Source: Bacillus oleivorans | GTDB taxonomy: Bacteria > Bacillota > Bacilli > Bacillales > JC228 | DNA: 64,000 bases | Assembly (NCBI RefSeq): GCF_900207585.1 | Contig: NZ_OAOP01000002.1 | Location: 666,283-730,282 of the forward strand | Direction of reading: 5' to 3' | Shown: positions 8,377-16,251 of the stretch, piece after piece | Layout: each line of letters starts with the position of its first letter | Numbering within the stretch: the stretch's first letter is position 1 | The notes under the pieces: model-generated | What the model was told of the DNA's origin: nothing | Database searches by the model: none | The model's input: only the letters and a program-made list of their open reading frames with translations | Position numbers and translations under genes: made by a program

Positions 8377-8402
8377 GAATGGATTGTTTCCATTCTTTTT
8401 TC
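8377..8402 (+). terminator. Rho-independent terminator
   Basis: GAATGGA (8377-8383) and TCCATTC (8389-8395) form a seven-pair stem with a five-base loop, followed by a T-run to 8401. Confidence 0.85.
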
Positions 8403-8458
8403 TGTTCATATCTTAATCTATTATAATAGAGGTAAACCATAGATAAGGAGAAAACAGT

Positions 8459-9022
8459 TTGGCTGATTTAATCCAATCGCTATTTGATCAAAACCCGGAT
8501 CTGGCTTTTTTCCTGAGTGTTGGGATTAATATCATCATTAGTTCACTTGCTGTAATTCCTAGTGTGTTTTTAACCGCAGCTAATATTATCTTTTTTGGGT
8601 TTTGGGAAGGGACTCTGATTTCGTTAATCGGAGAATTGTTCGGGGCCCTGTTTTCCTTTTGGCTTTATCGGAAGAGCGGAAGAAATCTGGCAAACAGAAA
8701 ACTTAAAAATTATCCTCGAGTCCAAAATGTGCTTTACGTTGAAGGGAAGGAAGCTTTCTATCTAATCCTGTCTTTAAGATTACTGCCTTTTTTCCCATCT
8801 GGACTTATTACTTTAACCGCAGCATTAGGAAAAGTCTCATTCCTTGTATTTTTCCTTGCAACAGCGATCGGAAAAATTCCAGCTTTATTGATAGAAGCTT
8901 ATTCGGCTTATGAAGTGACAAGGTGGACAGTTCAAGGAAAGGTTATTTTATTTATAGCAGGAGTGTTTTTACTGCTTGCGACCTTTTATAAAATGAAAAA
9001 ATCCCGTTCAGCAGAAAAATAA
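8459..9022 (+). CDS. TVP38/TMEM64 (VTT domain) membrane protein
   Basis: A 187-residue membrane protein of the TVP38/TMEM64-DedA-like superfamily. It has hydrophobic helices near 17-40, 42-66, 101-125, 128-146 and 160-178. The re-entrant-type segments around FWEGTLISLIGELFGA and LRLLPFFPSGLITL (Gly/Pro-rich) are typical. B. subtilis has several homologues (for example YqeD). Related proteins act as lipid scramblases or in membrane homeostasis. TTG start with AAGGAG eight bases upstream. It appears monocistronic. Confidence 0.8.
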   Translation: MADLIQSLFDQNPDLAFFLSVGINIIISSLAVIPSVFLTAANIIFFGFWEGTLISLIGELFGALFSFWLYRKSGRNLANRKLKNYPRVQNVLYVEGKEAFYLILSLRLLPFFPSGLITLTAALGKVSFLVFFLATAIGKIPALLIEAYSAYEVTRWTVQGKVILFIAGVFLLLATFYKMKKSRSAEK

Positions 9023-9061
9023 AAAAAGCTTGTATCGAAGTTACAATGAATGATACAAGCT
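9020..9061 (-). terminator. Terminator of the VOC gene (minus strand)
   Basis: AGCTTGTATC (9027-9036) pairs perfectly with GATACAAGCT (9052-9061). On the minus strand the stem is followed by seven U residues (A-run at 9020-9026), so it ends the VOC transcript; it may also stop the convergent VTT gene. Confidence 0.85.
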
Positions 9062-9070
9062 ATTGTATAT

Positions 9071-9481
9071 TTAAGCTTTTGTATAGTTCAAATCCCAAAT
9101 AATGCCGAATGGATCTTTTACTTTCGCATATTTCGCACCCCAGAACGTATCTTGAAGCTCCATTAAGACAGAACCTTTTTCTTTTAATGCATCGTATGTA
9201 GTTTGAATTTCTTGTTCACTTTCCAGCTCTAGTACTAGTGAGATGTTAGAGCCAATTTCAACGGCTTGTCCAGGAAAAGCATCTGACATCATTAGCAAAA
9301 AATCACCTTTTTGAAACCTTGCATGGATTAAGAGCTCATCTGCTTCAGGAGGCGTTGGGAAGTCAGCTTCACCATAGGTTTGGCTGTCAATAACCTCTCC
9401 ATTAAAAACATCCTTATAGTACTCAAGTGCCTCTTTAGCCTGACCATTAAACATTAAGTATGGGGTTGCCGGATTTTTCAT
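9071..9481 (-). CDS. VOC/glyoxalase-fold protein, PhnB/YjdN type
   Basis: A 136-residue vicinal-oxygen-chelate fold protein. The segments NPATPYLMFNGQAKEALEYY at the N-terminus and AKYAKVKDPFGIIWDLNY at the C-terminus are characteristic of the PhnB/YjdN subgroup, often misnamed 3-demethylubiquinone methyltransferase. Enzyme activity is not predictable. The ATG at 9481 is chosen because AGGAG lies eight bases before it; the in-frame GTG at 9490 overlaps that site. Its promoter holds a LexA-like dyad (9515-9544), so DNA-damage or other repressor control is possible. Confidence 0.85.
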   Translation of the reverse strand: MKNPATPYLMFNGQAKEALEYYKDVFNGEVIDSQTYGEADFPTPPEADELLIHARFQKGDFLLMMSDAFPGQAVEIGSNISLVLELESEQEIQTTYDALKEKGSVLMELQDTFWGAKYAKVKDPFGIIWDLNYTKA

Positions 9482-9514
9482 ATTAACCACTCCTATTTTT
9501 TTAAGCTACATTCT

Positions 9515-9544
9515 ATAATAGGAACAAATGTTCCCGGTTGTCAA
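9515..9544 (-). promoter_or_regulatory. Sigma-A promoter with LexA-like dyad in the spacer
   Basis: On the minus strand TTGACA (9544-9539) and TATTAT (9520-9515) are 18 bp apart. The spacer contains GGAACAAATGTTCC (9521-9534 on the plus strand), a palindrome with six-base arms. It matches the B. subtilis LexA (DinR) consensus CGAACRNRYGTTYC at 13 of 14 positions. A repressor here would block RNA polymerase. Confidence 0.6.
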
Positions 9545-9602
9545 GCTGAATGTTATAAATAACTCTGTATATACCTTTTTCTACCTTGTAACTGTCTATT
9601 AT

Positions 9603-9780
9603 CGGACATAGGATCCGTTATTTCAATAAAATAGCGGAATCCTGAAAGTTTACGGACAAGAGATCCGTTATTTATGAATGATGATAAGAAAATACCCTGA
9701 TTTTCACTAAATAACGGAACCAATGTCCGTTTAGTCTGTAAAAACCCTGCTTTTTATACAAATAACGGATCCAGTGTCCG
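9603..9780. repeat. Intergenic repeat, ATAACGGA...TGTCC family (locus 1)
   Basis: Four well-conserved 21 bp units: two in reverse orientation at 9603-9623 and 9653-9673, two forward at 9709-9729 and 9760-9780. Forward consensus is ATAACGGATCCAGTGTCC with small changes. Spacing is 50-51 bp within each pair, and ACCCTG/AAAA segments recur between units. A weak unit lies at 9631-9642. The array is an imperfect long inverted repeat. The same two-reverse, two-forward plan exists at 48152-48329. Confidence 0.85.
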
Positions 9781-9805
9781 CTTAACGCACGGTTTAATAA
9801 AGTAA

Positions 9806-9840
9806 TAAAAAGGCTTGCAACACCACTCGTGTTACAAGCC
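9806..9840 (-). terminator. Terminator of the queCDE operon
   Basis: GGCTTG-AACAC (from 9812) pairs with GTGTT-CAAGCC (to 9840). On the minus strand the stem is followed by UUUUUAUUAC (A-rich 9802-9811). It lies 24 bases past the queE stop. Confidence 0.85.
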
Positions 9841-9864
9841 AATTTCTAGTCTGCAATCGCTCCA

Positions 9865-10596
9865 TTAAACCCCGCGTTTGTTACCCCAAACAAGCGTATG
9901 CAATTGCGGCAAGACCCGCGCTTGATTCATTTTACCTGTCGCTGTTACCTTCTCAATTAACCATTCGTATCTTCTTAACAAATGCTTAACCAATCCTGAG
10001 TTATCAGCACTATTATATTGATCATTGCCAACCTGAAGGTAAAAGGGGACATCAGGATAGCGATTATAGAGATCTTTTGCATAATCAAAGTCCTGGTTAT
10101 CAAACACAACCACTTTTAAACTAAAATGACCATTTCGTTCTGCTGCTATAAGTTTCTCAATAATCGAATCTAATATGTCAAAATTAGTCTTCATTTCGGA
10201 GCTTGGCGGTTTTGGAGAAATGGTAAGGTCATCAATTTTCTCAAACCAGTCCTGCCATCTGCTTCCTTGTGTCTCCAAGCCAACTTTAATATTGTGCTTA
10301 TGCAGCATATCAATCAATTCATCCAAACCAGAAAGCAGAGCCGGATTCCCTCCTGAAATCGTAACATGACTAAAGCGATTGCCGCCAAGCTCTTGAAGTT
10401 CTGCCATGATTTCTTCTGCTGTTATCATTTTGATTTCATCTTTGGCCGAACCGTCCCAAGTAAAAGCGGAATCACACCAGCTGCATGAATAGTCACAGCC
10501 TGCTGTGCGGACAAACATGGTCTGAACACCGATAACGGAGCCTTCCCCTTGAATCGTTGGCCCGAAAATTTCAAGGACTGGAAACTTCTTCGCCAT
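9865..10596 (-). CDS. queE: 7-carboxy-7-deazaguanine synthase
   Basis: A 243-residue radical SAM enzyme that contracts 6-carboxytetrahydropterin to 7-carboxy-7-deazaguanine in preQ0/queuosine synthesis. The iron-sulfur cysteines Cys34, Cys38 and Cys41 lie in CDYSCSWC, and FGPTIQGEG precedes them as in all QueE proteins. Length equals B. subtilis QueE. The ATG at 10596 overlaps the queD stop by one base (TAATG), so translation is coupled; an in-frame GTG at 10602 is a less likely start. Last gene of the riboswitch-controlled queC-queD-queE operon. Confidence 0.95.
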   Translation of the reverse strand: MAKKFPVLEIFGPTIQGEGSVIGVQTMFVRTAGCDYSCSWCDSAFTWDGSAKDEIKMITAEEIMAELQELGGNRFSHVTISGGNPALLSGLDELIDMLHKHNIKVGLETQGSRWQDWFEKIDDLTISPKPPSSEMKTNFDILDSIIEKLIAAERNGHFSLKVVVFDNQDFDYAKDLYNRYPDVPFYLQVGNDQYNSADNSGLVKHLLRRYEWLIEKVTATGKMNQARVLPQLHTLVWGNKRGV

Positions 10597-11033
10597 TAGC
10601 ACTCACCAGCCTTTGGTCGATAGATCACATAGCTTGTGGGTGTCTCACGAAGAAACACTTGCAAACATGTAGGTTTGTTAGGCAATGTATGGAGATGTGC
10701 CTGAACCAATTCATAGATTTTTCGCGCCATCACTTCTGACGTCGGGAAATCTTCTGCAACCTTGCTGCTAAACAGCTGCGTATCGTCATTCAACAGGGAA
10801 TGGTCAAATCGGTCATGTATGATTTTTTTTAATTGTTTAAAGTTCACTAAAAAACCGGATTCATCCAGCTGATTTCCGGCCACTGTAATATTGACAAAAT
10901 ACGTATGTCCGTGAATTCTTTGACAAACACCTGCCTGATTGTGGGGAATAAAATGAGCGGCAGCAATCTGCAAGTCTTTATTTAATTCGTATGAGAAATT
11001 ATGAGTCACCGAAGGGTAAATTTGCTGAATCAA
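10596..11033 (-). CDS. queD: 6-carboxytetrahydropterin synthase
   Basis: A 145-residue member of the 6-pyruvoyl-tetrahydropterin synthase family that converts dihydroneopterin triphosphate to 6-carboxytetrahydropterin, the second step to preQ0. His27, His41 and His43 are the zinc ligands and Cys37 (in VCQRIHGH) the catalytic cysteine. It starts with TTG overlapping the queC stop (TTGA), with AGAAGGGA seven bases upstream, and its own stop overlaps queE. The overlaps indicate one coupled operon. Confidence 0.95.
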   Translation of the reverse strand: MIQQIYPSVTHNFSYELNKDLQIAAAHFIPHNQAGVCQRIHGHTYFVNITVAGNQLDESGFLVNFKQLKKIIHDRFDHSLLNDDTQLFSSKVAEDFPTSEVMARKIYELVQAHLHTLPNKPTCLQVFLRETPTSYVIYRPKAGEC

Positions 11034-11692
11034 TGTTTGATCCCTTCTTTCATCGAAAGATACTCATCTAATCCTTTTTTGCGTAAAAGACAGGCAGGAC
11101 AGGTGCCGCAGCCGTCAGATAAAATCCCGTTGTAACAGGTCAATGTTTTTTGGCGTACATATTCCAAAACACCTAATTGATCTGCTAACTTCCATGTTTC
11201 TGCCTTATTTAGCCACATCAAAGGAGTATGAATCACAAACCGATAATCCATCGCTAAATTCAACGTGACATTCAATGACTTAATAAAAACATCACGGCAA
11301 TCAGGATACCCGCTAAAATCTGTTTCACAAACACCGGTGATAATATGGCGTGCTCCAGATTGTTTTGCTAAAATCGCGGCAAATGATAAAAAGAGAAGGT
11401 TTCTTCCGTCAACGAAAGTAGTAGGGAGTTCTCCGTCTTTTTGTTCAATTTGTATATTTTCACGTGTTAAGGCATTGGGAGCCAATTGATTTAGCAATGA
11501 TAAATCCAATACTGTATGTTTAACCTTTAATTCACGGGCAATATTTTCAGCCACTTCAATTTCTAGCTTGTGCCGCTGATTGTAATTAAAAGTCACAGCT
11601 TCCACTTCCTGAAAATGTTGCAATGCCCAATAAAGACAAGTCGTACTGTCTTGACCGCCGCTAAACACGACAATCGCTTTTTCCTTTTTCAT
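11030..11692 (-). CDS. queC: 7-cyano-7-deazaguanine (preQ0) synthase
   Basis: A 220-residue ATP-dependent enzyme converting 7-carboxy-7-deazaguanine to preQ0. The PP-loop SGGQDSTTC is near the N-terminus, and four zinc-binding cysteines lie in [17 protein letters not shown] near the C-terminus. The start [13 protein letters not shown] at 11692 matches B. subtilis QueC; in-frame GTG/ATG codons at 11704 and 11701 overlap the AAAGGTG ribosome binding site and are less likely. First gene of the operon, behind a preQ1-I riboswitch and terminator. Confidence 0.95.
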   Translation of the reverse strand: MKKEKAIVVFSGGQDSTTCLYWALQHFQEVEAVTFNYNQRHKLEIEVAENIARELKVKHTVLDLSLLNQLAPNALTRENIQIEQKDGELPTTFVDGRNLLFLSFAAILAKQSGARHIITGVCETDFSGYPDCRDVFIKSLNVTLNLAMDYRFVIHTPLMWLNKAETWKLADQLGVLEYVRQKTLTCYNGILSDGCGTCPACLLRKKGLDEYLSMKEGIKH

Positions 11693-11754
11693 TATTTTCA
11701 TCACCTTTCATCTGGTTGAAGAAAGAGATGAGGCTAGAACCCTATAAGACAAAC

Positions 11755-11806
11755 AAAAAAGGAGCCTGCCCCCACCCCTAAAACTAATCGGCGGGAGACA
11801 GACTCC
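11755..11806 (-). terminator. Riboswitch-controlled terminator upstream of queC
   Basis: On the minus strand GGAGTCTGTCTCCC pairs, with GU pairs, with the GGGGGCAGGCTCC arm (11761-11806 in plus coordinates), followed by six U residues (11755-11760). It lies just downstream of the preQ1 aptamer and is its likely expression platform: ligand binding should favour termination. Confidence 0.85.
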
Positions 11807-11823
11807 TAAAGTCAGTCCTAACA

Positions 11824-11857
11824 TTAGTTTTTTATAGAGGGTTTAGCTAGAACCTCT
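11824..11857 (-). promoter_or_regulatory. preQ1-I riboswitch aptamer
   Basis: Read on the minus strand, AGAGGTTCTAGCTAAACCCT runs into CTATAAAAAACTAA, matching the class I preQ1 aptamer: P1 hairpin AGAGG/CCUCU plus the A-rich tail that forms the pseudoknot. It lies in the queC leader before a terminator, so preQ1 would switch off queCDE transcription. Confidence 0.95.
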
Positions 11858-12076
11858 CCCGCACAAACGTGCAGAATTTCTTCTTCAATTTTCATTGATT
11901 ACTATATCACATTATCAAACTCTACTCCAGATTTATATGTACATAGTCTAATTGTGAAAAATAACTGAATTTTCAGCTTAATGGAAACTTATTTTTGTTT
12001 AAAACTCACATAGTTTTCAATTTTTAAAAATTATAAAGTGTTAGTAAGGAAGGATTTCGGGGAAGGATGAGGTTGA

Positions 12077-13252
12077 TTGCCATTTCAAGCGAAAAAAATG
12101 GGGAAGATTCCACCCTATATGTTTGCCGAGTTTGCCAGAAAAAAAGCAGAAATGACAAAGGCAGGTATAGACGTCATTGATTTAGGAATTGGGGATCCTG
12201 ATTTACCTACACCTGATCATATTGTCGATAAGCTAATTGAAGAAATTCGAAAGCCAGCGAATTCAAAGTATCCCAGTTTTATCGGACATATTGAATTTCG
12301 CAAGGCTGTCGCAAACTTTTATAAGCGGCAATTTAATGTTGATTTAGACCCGGAGACAGAGGTTTTGGCCTTAATTGGTTCGAAAGAGGGATTAGCCCAT
12401 ATTGTACCGACTCTAATAGACCCAGGGGATACGGTTTTGATCCCAGATCCTGGTTATCCTCCTTACCGGATGGCCACTTATTTAGCTGAAGGCATTGTCC
12501 GCTATATGCCATTAAAAGAGGGGAATCAATATAAACCAATCTTTAATGACATTCCAGAAGACGTTTTAGCTGCCTCAAAGCTTATGTTTCTAAATTATCC
12601 TGGTAATCCGACAGCGGCAACGGTTGATTTATCTTTTTTTAAAGAGGCTGTCAGCTTTGCCAGGTCACATCAGATTGTGATTGCACACGATTCAGCCTAT
12701 AATATGGTGACTTTTCAAGGCTACCAGGCCCCTAGTATCTTACAGGTGGAAGGGGCAAAGGACATAACTGTTGAATTTGGCTCTTTGTCAAAAACATACA
12801 GCATGACTGGCTACCGGATTGGCTATGTGGTCGGGAATAAAGAGATTATTAAATCCCTTTCTGTTTATAAAAACAATACGGATACAGGGCAATTTACTCC
12901 AATTCAATTAGCTGCTGCCTATGCTCTAAATGGAAACCAAGGCTGCGTCCATAAATATAATGACATCTATCAGGAACGAATGGCAGCCATGGTTGAAGGG
13001 CTGCAGGCAATTGATATTTTTGTAGATCCGCCAAAAGGTTCATTTTTTATCTGGGCAAAAACACCAAAAGGATACACATCTAATGAATTTGCCCAATCAG
13101 TGTTAGAGCAAACCGGTGTCATTATTACTCCAGGGAATGCGTTTGGGCCATCAGGCGAGGGATATTTTCGAATTTCTTTATCCCTGCCAAATGACCGTTT
13201 ATTTGAAGCAATTGAGAGAATGAAAAAAAATATTACATTAACTAGAAAGTAA
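12077..13252 (+). CDS. PLP-dependent aminotransferase, LL-diaminopimelate aminotransferase-like
   Basis: A 391-residue fold-type I aminotransferase. Lys239 in FGSLSKTYSMTGYRIGY is the PLP Schiff-base lysine, Arg247 should bind the substrate carboxylate, and NYPGNPTA (173-180) is the class I/II signature. Database annotation usually calls such proteins LL-diaminopimelate aminotransferase (DapL), but Bacillus makes lysine by the acetylated route. The adjacency to an aldehyde dehydrogenase 16 bp downstream instead points to amino-acid or amine catabolism. TTG start with ATGAGG just upstream. Substrate unknown. Confidence 0.85.
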   Translation: MPFQAKKMGKIPPYMFAEFARKKAEMTKAGIDVIDLGIGDPDLPTPDHIVDKLIEEIRKPANSKYPSFIGHIEFRKAVANFYKRQFNVDLDPETEVLALIGSKEGLAHIVPTLIDPGDTVLIPDPGYPPYRMATYLAEGIVRYMPLKEGNQYKPIFNDIPEDVLAASKLMFLNYPGNPTAATVDLSFFKEAVSFARSHQIVIAHDSAYNMVTFQGYQAPSILQVEGAKDITVEFGSLSKTYSMTGYRIGYVVGNKEIIKSLSVYKNNTDTGQFTPIQLAAAYALNGNQGCVHKYNDIYQERMAAMVEGLQAIDIFVDPPKGSFFIWAKTPKGYTSNEFAQSVLEQTGVIITPGNAFGPSGEGYFRISLSLPNDRLFEAIERMKKNITLTRK

Positions 13253-13268
13253 GAGAGGAGAATGCGAA

Positions 13269-14804
13269 ATGAATTATCAAACAGGTGCACAAGAAGAAAA
13301 CCAAGTCCAAAATCAAAACCACCCAAAAAAATACCTAAATTACATTAATGGGGAATGGGTTCCATCCGTTTCAGGAAAATTTACTGTTAACGTTAATCCA
13401 GCGAACGGAGAAGTAATTGGTGAAGTCCCTCAATCTACAAAAGAAGATGTTGACCTTGCCGTAGCAGCCGCGAAAGCCGCACAAAAGTCCTGGCGTCTTG
13501 TTCCTGCCCCAGAAAGAGCCGAAATTCTATATGAAGTTGGCCGTTTATTAAAAGAAAGAAAAGAAAGCCTCTCGCAAATTTTGACATTGGAAATGGGGAA
13601 AGTCATCGCAGAAGCACGCGGTGAAGTGCAAGAGGCGATTGATATGGCATACTACATGGCAGGAGAAGGAAGACGGCTTTTTGGAGACACTGTTCCTTCA
13701 GAGCTACGCAATAAGTTTGCGATGAGTGTAAGAGTTCCGGTTGGAGTTGCTGGACTGATTACACCTTGGAACTTTCCGATTGCGATTGCTTCATGGAAAT
13801 CGCTCCCTGCGTTAGTTGCAGGAAATGCTGTTGTTTGGAAACCAGCGTCAGAAACACCTTTTATGGCGGCGGAATTTGTCAAAATTTATGAAGAAGCGGG
13901 ACTGCCAAAAGGGTTAATTAATCTTGTGTTTGGAAGCGGCGGAGTCGTAGGGAATGCGATTGTTGATCACCCTGACGTCGACATCGTTTCTTTCACAGGC
14001 TCCAACGAGGTGGGGCGTCAAATTAATGAACGAGCAGGCGGGATGCTTAAACGCACCTCACTAGAAATGGGAGGGAAGAATGCAGTAACGGTTATGGAAG
14101 ATGCCGATCTTGATCTGGCCGTTGACGGTATTATTTGGAGTGCCTTTGGAACAGCGGGACAAAGATGTACAGCCTGCAGCCGGATTATCGTCCATGAAGC
14201 CGTAAAAGAAGAGTTAGAAAGAAAGCTGTTAGAGAGAATCGCGAAACTAAAAATTGGGAACGGTTTAGATGAGTCTGTTGATGTTGGACCAGTTATTAAC
14301 CGCTCGGCCTTAGAAAAAATAGATGAATATGTCAAAATCGGCGTGAAAGAAGGAGCAACACTTCTTTGCGGGGGAGAAATTTTATCGAATGGGGAACTAG
14401 CTAAAGGCCATTACTATACACCAACCCTCTTTACTGATGTGACCCCTTCGATGACGATTGCCCAAGAGGAAATTTTTGGACCTGTCACGTCTATCATTCC
14501 AGTAAAAAATCTAGACGAAGCTATCAAGGTCAATAATGGAGTAGAGTTTGGCTTATCTAGTTCCATTTTCTCACGTGACGTTAATCGTGTCTTCCAGGCG
14601 ATGCGCGATTTAGATACAGGAATCGTTTATGTTAATGCAGGGACAACCGGTGCTGAAATCCATCTTCCATTTGGAGGAACAAAAGGAACTGGGAACGGTC
14701 ATCGCGATTCCGGTGTAGCAGCGCTTGACGTCTTTACCGAATGGAAATCAGTCTATGTCGATTACAGCGGTACACTGCAAAGAGCGCAAATCGATAATAA
14801 ATAA
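13269..14804 (+). CDS. NAD(P)-dependent aldehyde (semialdehyde) dehydrogenase
   Basis: A 511-residue ALDH superfamily enzyme. Key residues are in place: Asn168 in PWNF, Lys191, Glu266 in LEMGGKN and nucleophile Cys300 in GQRCTAC. The [20 protein letters not shown] segment is typical of the ALDHs for semialdehydes such as 2-oxoglutarate or 2-aminoadipate semialdehyde. AGAGAGGAG precedes the ATG. It forms an operon with the upstream aminotransferase: oxidation of an omega-aldehyde and transamination would act in sequence. The exact substrate is inferred only. Confidence 0.88.
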   Translation: MNYQTGAQEENQVQNQNHPKKYLNYINGEWVPSVSGKFTVNVNPANGEVIGEVPQSTKEDVDLAVAAAKAAQKSWRLVPAPERAEILYEVGRLLKERKESLSQILTLEMGKVIAEARGEVQEAIDMAYYMAGEGRRLFGDTVPSELRNKFAMSVRVPVGVAGLITPWNFPIAIASWKSLPALVAGNAVVWKPASETPFMAAEFVKIYEEAGLPKGLINLVFGSGGVVGNAIVDHPDVDIVSFTGSNEVGRQINERAGGMLKRTSLEMGGKNAVTVMEDADLDLAVDGIIWSAFGTAGQRCTACSRIIVHEAVKEELERKLLERIAKLKIGNGLDESVDVGPVINRSALEKIDEYVKIGVKEGATLLCGGEILSNGELAKGHYYTPTLFTDVTPSMTIAQEEIFGPVTSIIPVKNLDEAIKVNNGVEFGLSSSIFSRDVNRVFQAMRDLDTGIVYVNAGTTGAEIHLPFGGTKGTGNGHRDSGVAALDVFTEWKSVYVDYSGTLQRAQIDNK

Positions 14805-14806
14805 AA

Positions 14807-14825
14807 GAGGGGGGAAGCCCCCCTC
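14807..14825 (-). terminator. Convergent GC-rich terminator hairpin
   Basis: GAGGGGGG (14807-14814) pairs with CCCCCCTC (14818-14825) over a three-base loop. On the minus strand the stem is followed by TTTTATTTATT, so it mainly ends the CdaR-family gene; it may also end the aldehyde dehydrogenase transcript. Confidence 0.75.
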
Positions 14826-14833
14826 ACCAATCG

Positions 14834-16039
14834 TTATTTTTTTGATTCTTCATAGCACTGAATCGCGGTATACAGCAGCATGCAATGCTCAAAATTACTG
14901 GTATCCAATGTGGTTAACTCATTGATTTTGTCGAGCCGGTAAATCAAGGTATTACGATGGATAAACAGGTGTCTCGAAGCTTCGCTCATATTCATGTTGT
15001 ATTTGCAAAAGACCGTAAACGTATGAGCCAGAACGTCATAATTGTCTTGTTTGATGAGAGGCATAATCAGTTTCATTAATTTATTTTTATATTCATTGGA
15101 TAATTCATTTGGAAGCAGTTTAAACAAGGTTTCTAATTCATTGTAAAAATAAACCGCAGACTTCTGTTCGGAGTTAGAGAATATTCCTAAAGCTTTTTTT
15201 GCATTACTGTAGGATTCTGCGACACCTTTGATTCCTGAGCTAATATCACCTGCAGCGATCGAAGCGGAAACATTATATTTAGTTTCTAAAAAGGTGTTCA
15301 GCCTTTCCAGTTTTTCGCTCAAATTCTCTTTTAATAGAGTAAAGGCGTGTTCGGTTGAAAGGGATTTAATGATAATAAATCGTTCAATATTTAATGATGA
15401 GATAATATCGTTTTTTGATTCATGAAAGAGTAAGTGAAGAAAATCTAAAACTTCTCTTTGAAAATGCTGAAGAGGGAAGCTGCTGGTTAAAGATTCTTGC
15501 GTTGAATTATCTGATGAAATGTTTTGTGAAAGGGAATGGATGTCTACTAATAAACAGATTTTGTTTGTCTCTAAATTATACTCAAGCATTTTTGAATATT
15601 GTTCAATATGGTCCATTTCGTCATTTTCTTTATAATGGATAATTTGGTGAACAAAGACTTCAATCATTTTTTCTTTAAGTTCGGTCATTTCTTTGCGAAA
15701 AGCTTCCTGACACATCATTTCAACATGATTTTTTACAAGCTGCACGTATTTTTCAACTTCCCTTGGTTCACCAACAATCCCAAGAACACCAATGACGTTG
15801 TTATTAAATTTTAAAGGGACCGAAATACCTGGGAGTATTTTTTGTCCCACTTCGTTCTCGCAATCTACCATCCTGTCGTTTTTAATCACTTCAAGGGATG
15901 GCTTATGGAATAAACCGATTCTGCTTTTATCAGTAGAACCAATGATGTATCCTTCATTGTCGGTAATGCTTATCGGAAATTGTAAAACATCACTAGTTTT
16001 TTCAGCAATGTTTTGAGCAATATGTTCAAGAATCTTCAT
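14834..16039 (-). CDS. CdaR/PucR-family transcriptional regulator
   Basis: A 401-residue regulator. Residues 1-130 form a sugar-diacid-recognition-type sensor domain (Diacid_rec pattern, HIAQNIAEKTSDVLQFPISI). A GGDEF-like middle domain follows, and a PucR-type helix-turn-helix (MNMSEASRHLFIHRNTLIYR) lies at about 350-370. Such proteins activate catabolic operons in response to carboxylic acids or purine breakdown products. It sits between the aminotransferase-ALDH pair and the amine oxidase gene, the latter divergent across about 210 bp, so it is the likely local regulator. Confidence 0.85.
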   Translation of the reverse strand: MKILEHIAQNIAEKTSDVLQFPISITDNEGYIIGSTDKSRIGLFHKPSLEVIKNDRMVDCENEVGQKILPGISVPLKFNNNVIGVLGIVGEPREVEKYVQLVKNHVEMMCQEAFRKEMTELKEKMIEVFVHQIIHYKENDEMDHIEQYSKMLEYNLETNKICLLVDIHSLSQNISSDNSTQESLTSSFPLQHFQREVLDFLHLLFHESKNDIISSLNIERFIIIKSLSTEHAFTLLKENLSEKLERLNTFLETKYNVSASIAAGDISSGIKGVAESYSNAKKALGIFSNSEQKSAVYFYNELETLFKLLPNELSNEYKNKLMKLIMPLIKQDNYDVLAHTFTVFCKYNMNMSEASRHLFIHRNTLIYRLDKINELTTLDTSNFEHCMLLYTAIQCYEESKK

Positions 16040-16251
16040 AGAGTAACCATCCTTTCAGCCTGCAAGATTACAAGAATGAATATCACGTTTTTCTATGATG
16101 CAAATGAAATAAAAAACCCTACCCTTATTATAAGTTTTTTAGTCAAAATGAACATATAATTCCAAATTTTTTTAATTTATAATTTATTGAAACCGATTAC
16201 TGCTCCATTTTCTTTTAATAGAGGAAGACAAAAACGGAAGGAGGAGTACCC

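Noticed and set aside
11730..11750. Second preQ1-like motif (AGGGTTCTAGCC on the minus strand) just downstream of the terminator
   Set aside because: It shares the loop letters of the aptamer, but no matching P1 arm or A-rich tail follows at the right distance.
12077..13252. Aminotransferase as a lysine-biosynthetic DapL
   Set aside because: Sequence resembles DapL annotations, but the operon partner is an aldehyde dehydrogenase and Bacillus uses the acetylated diaminopimelate route.
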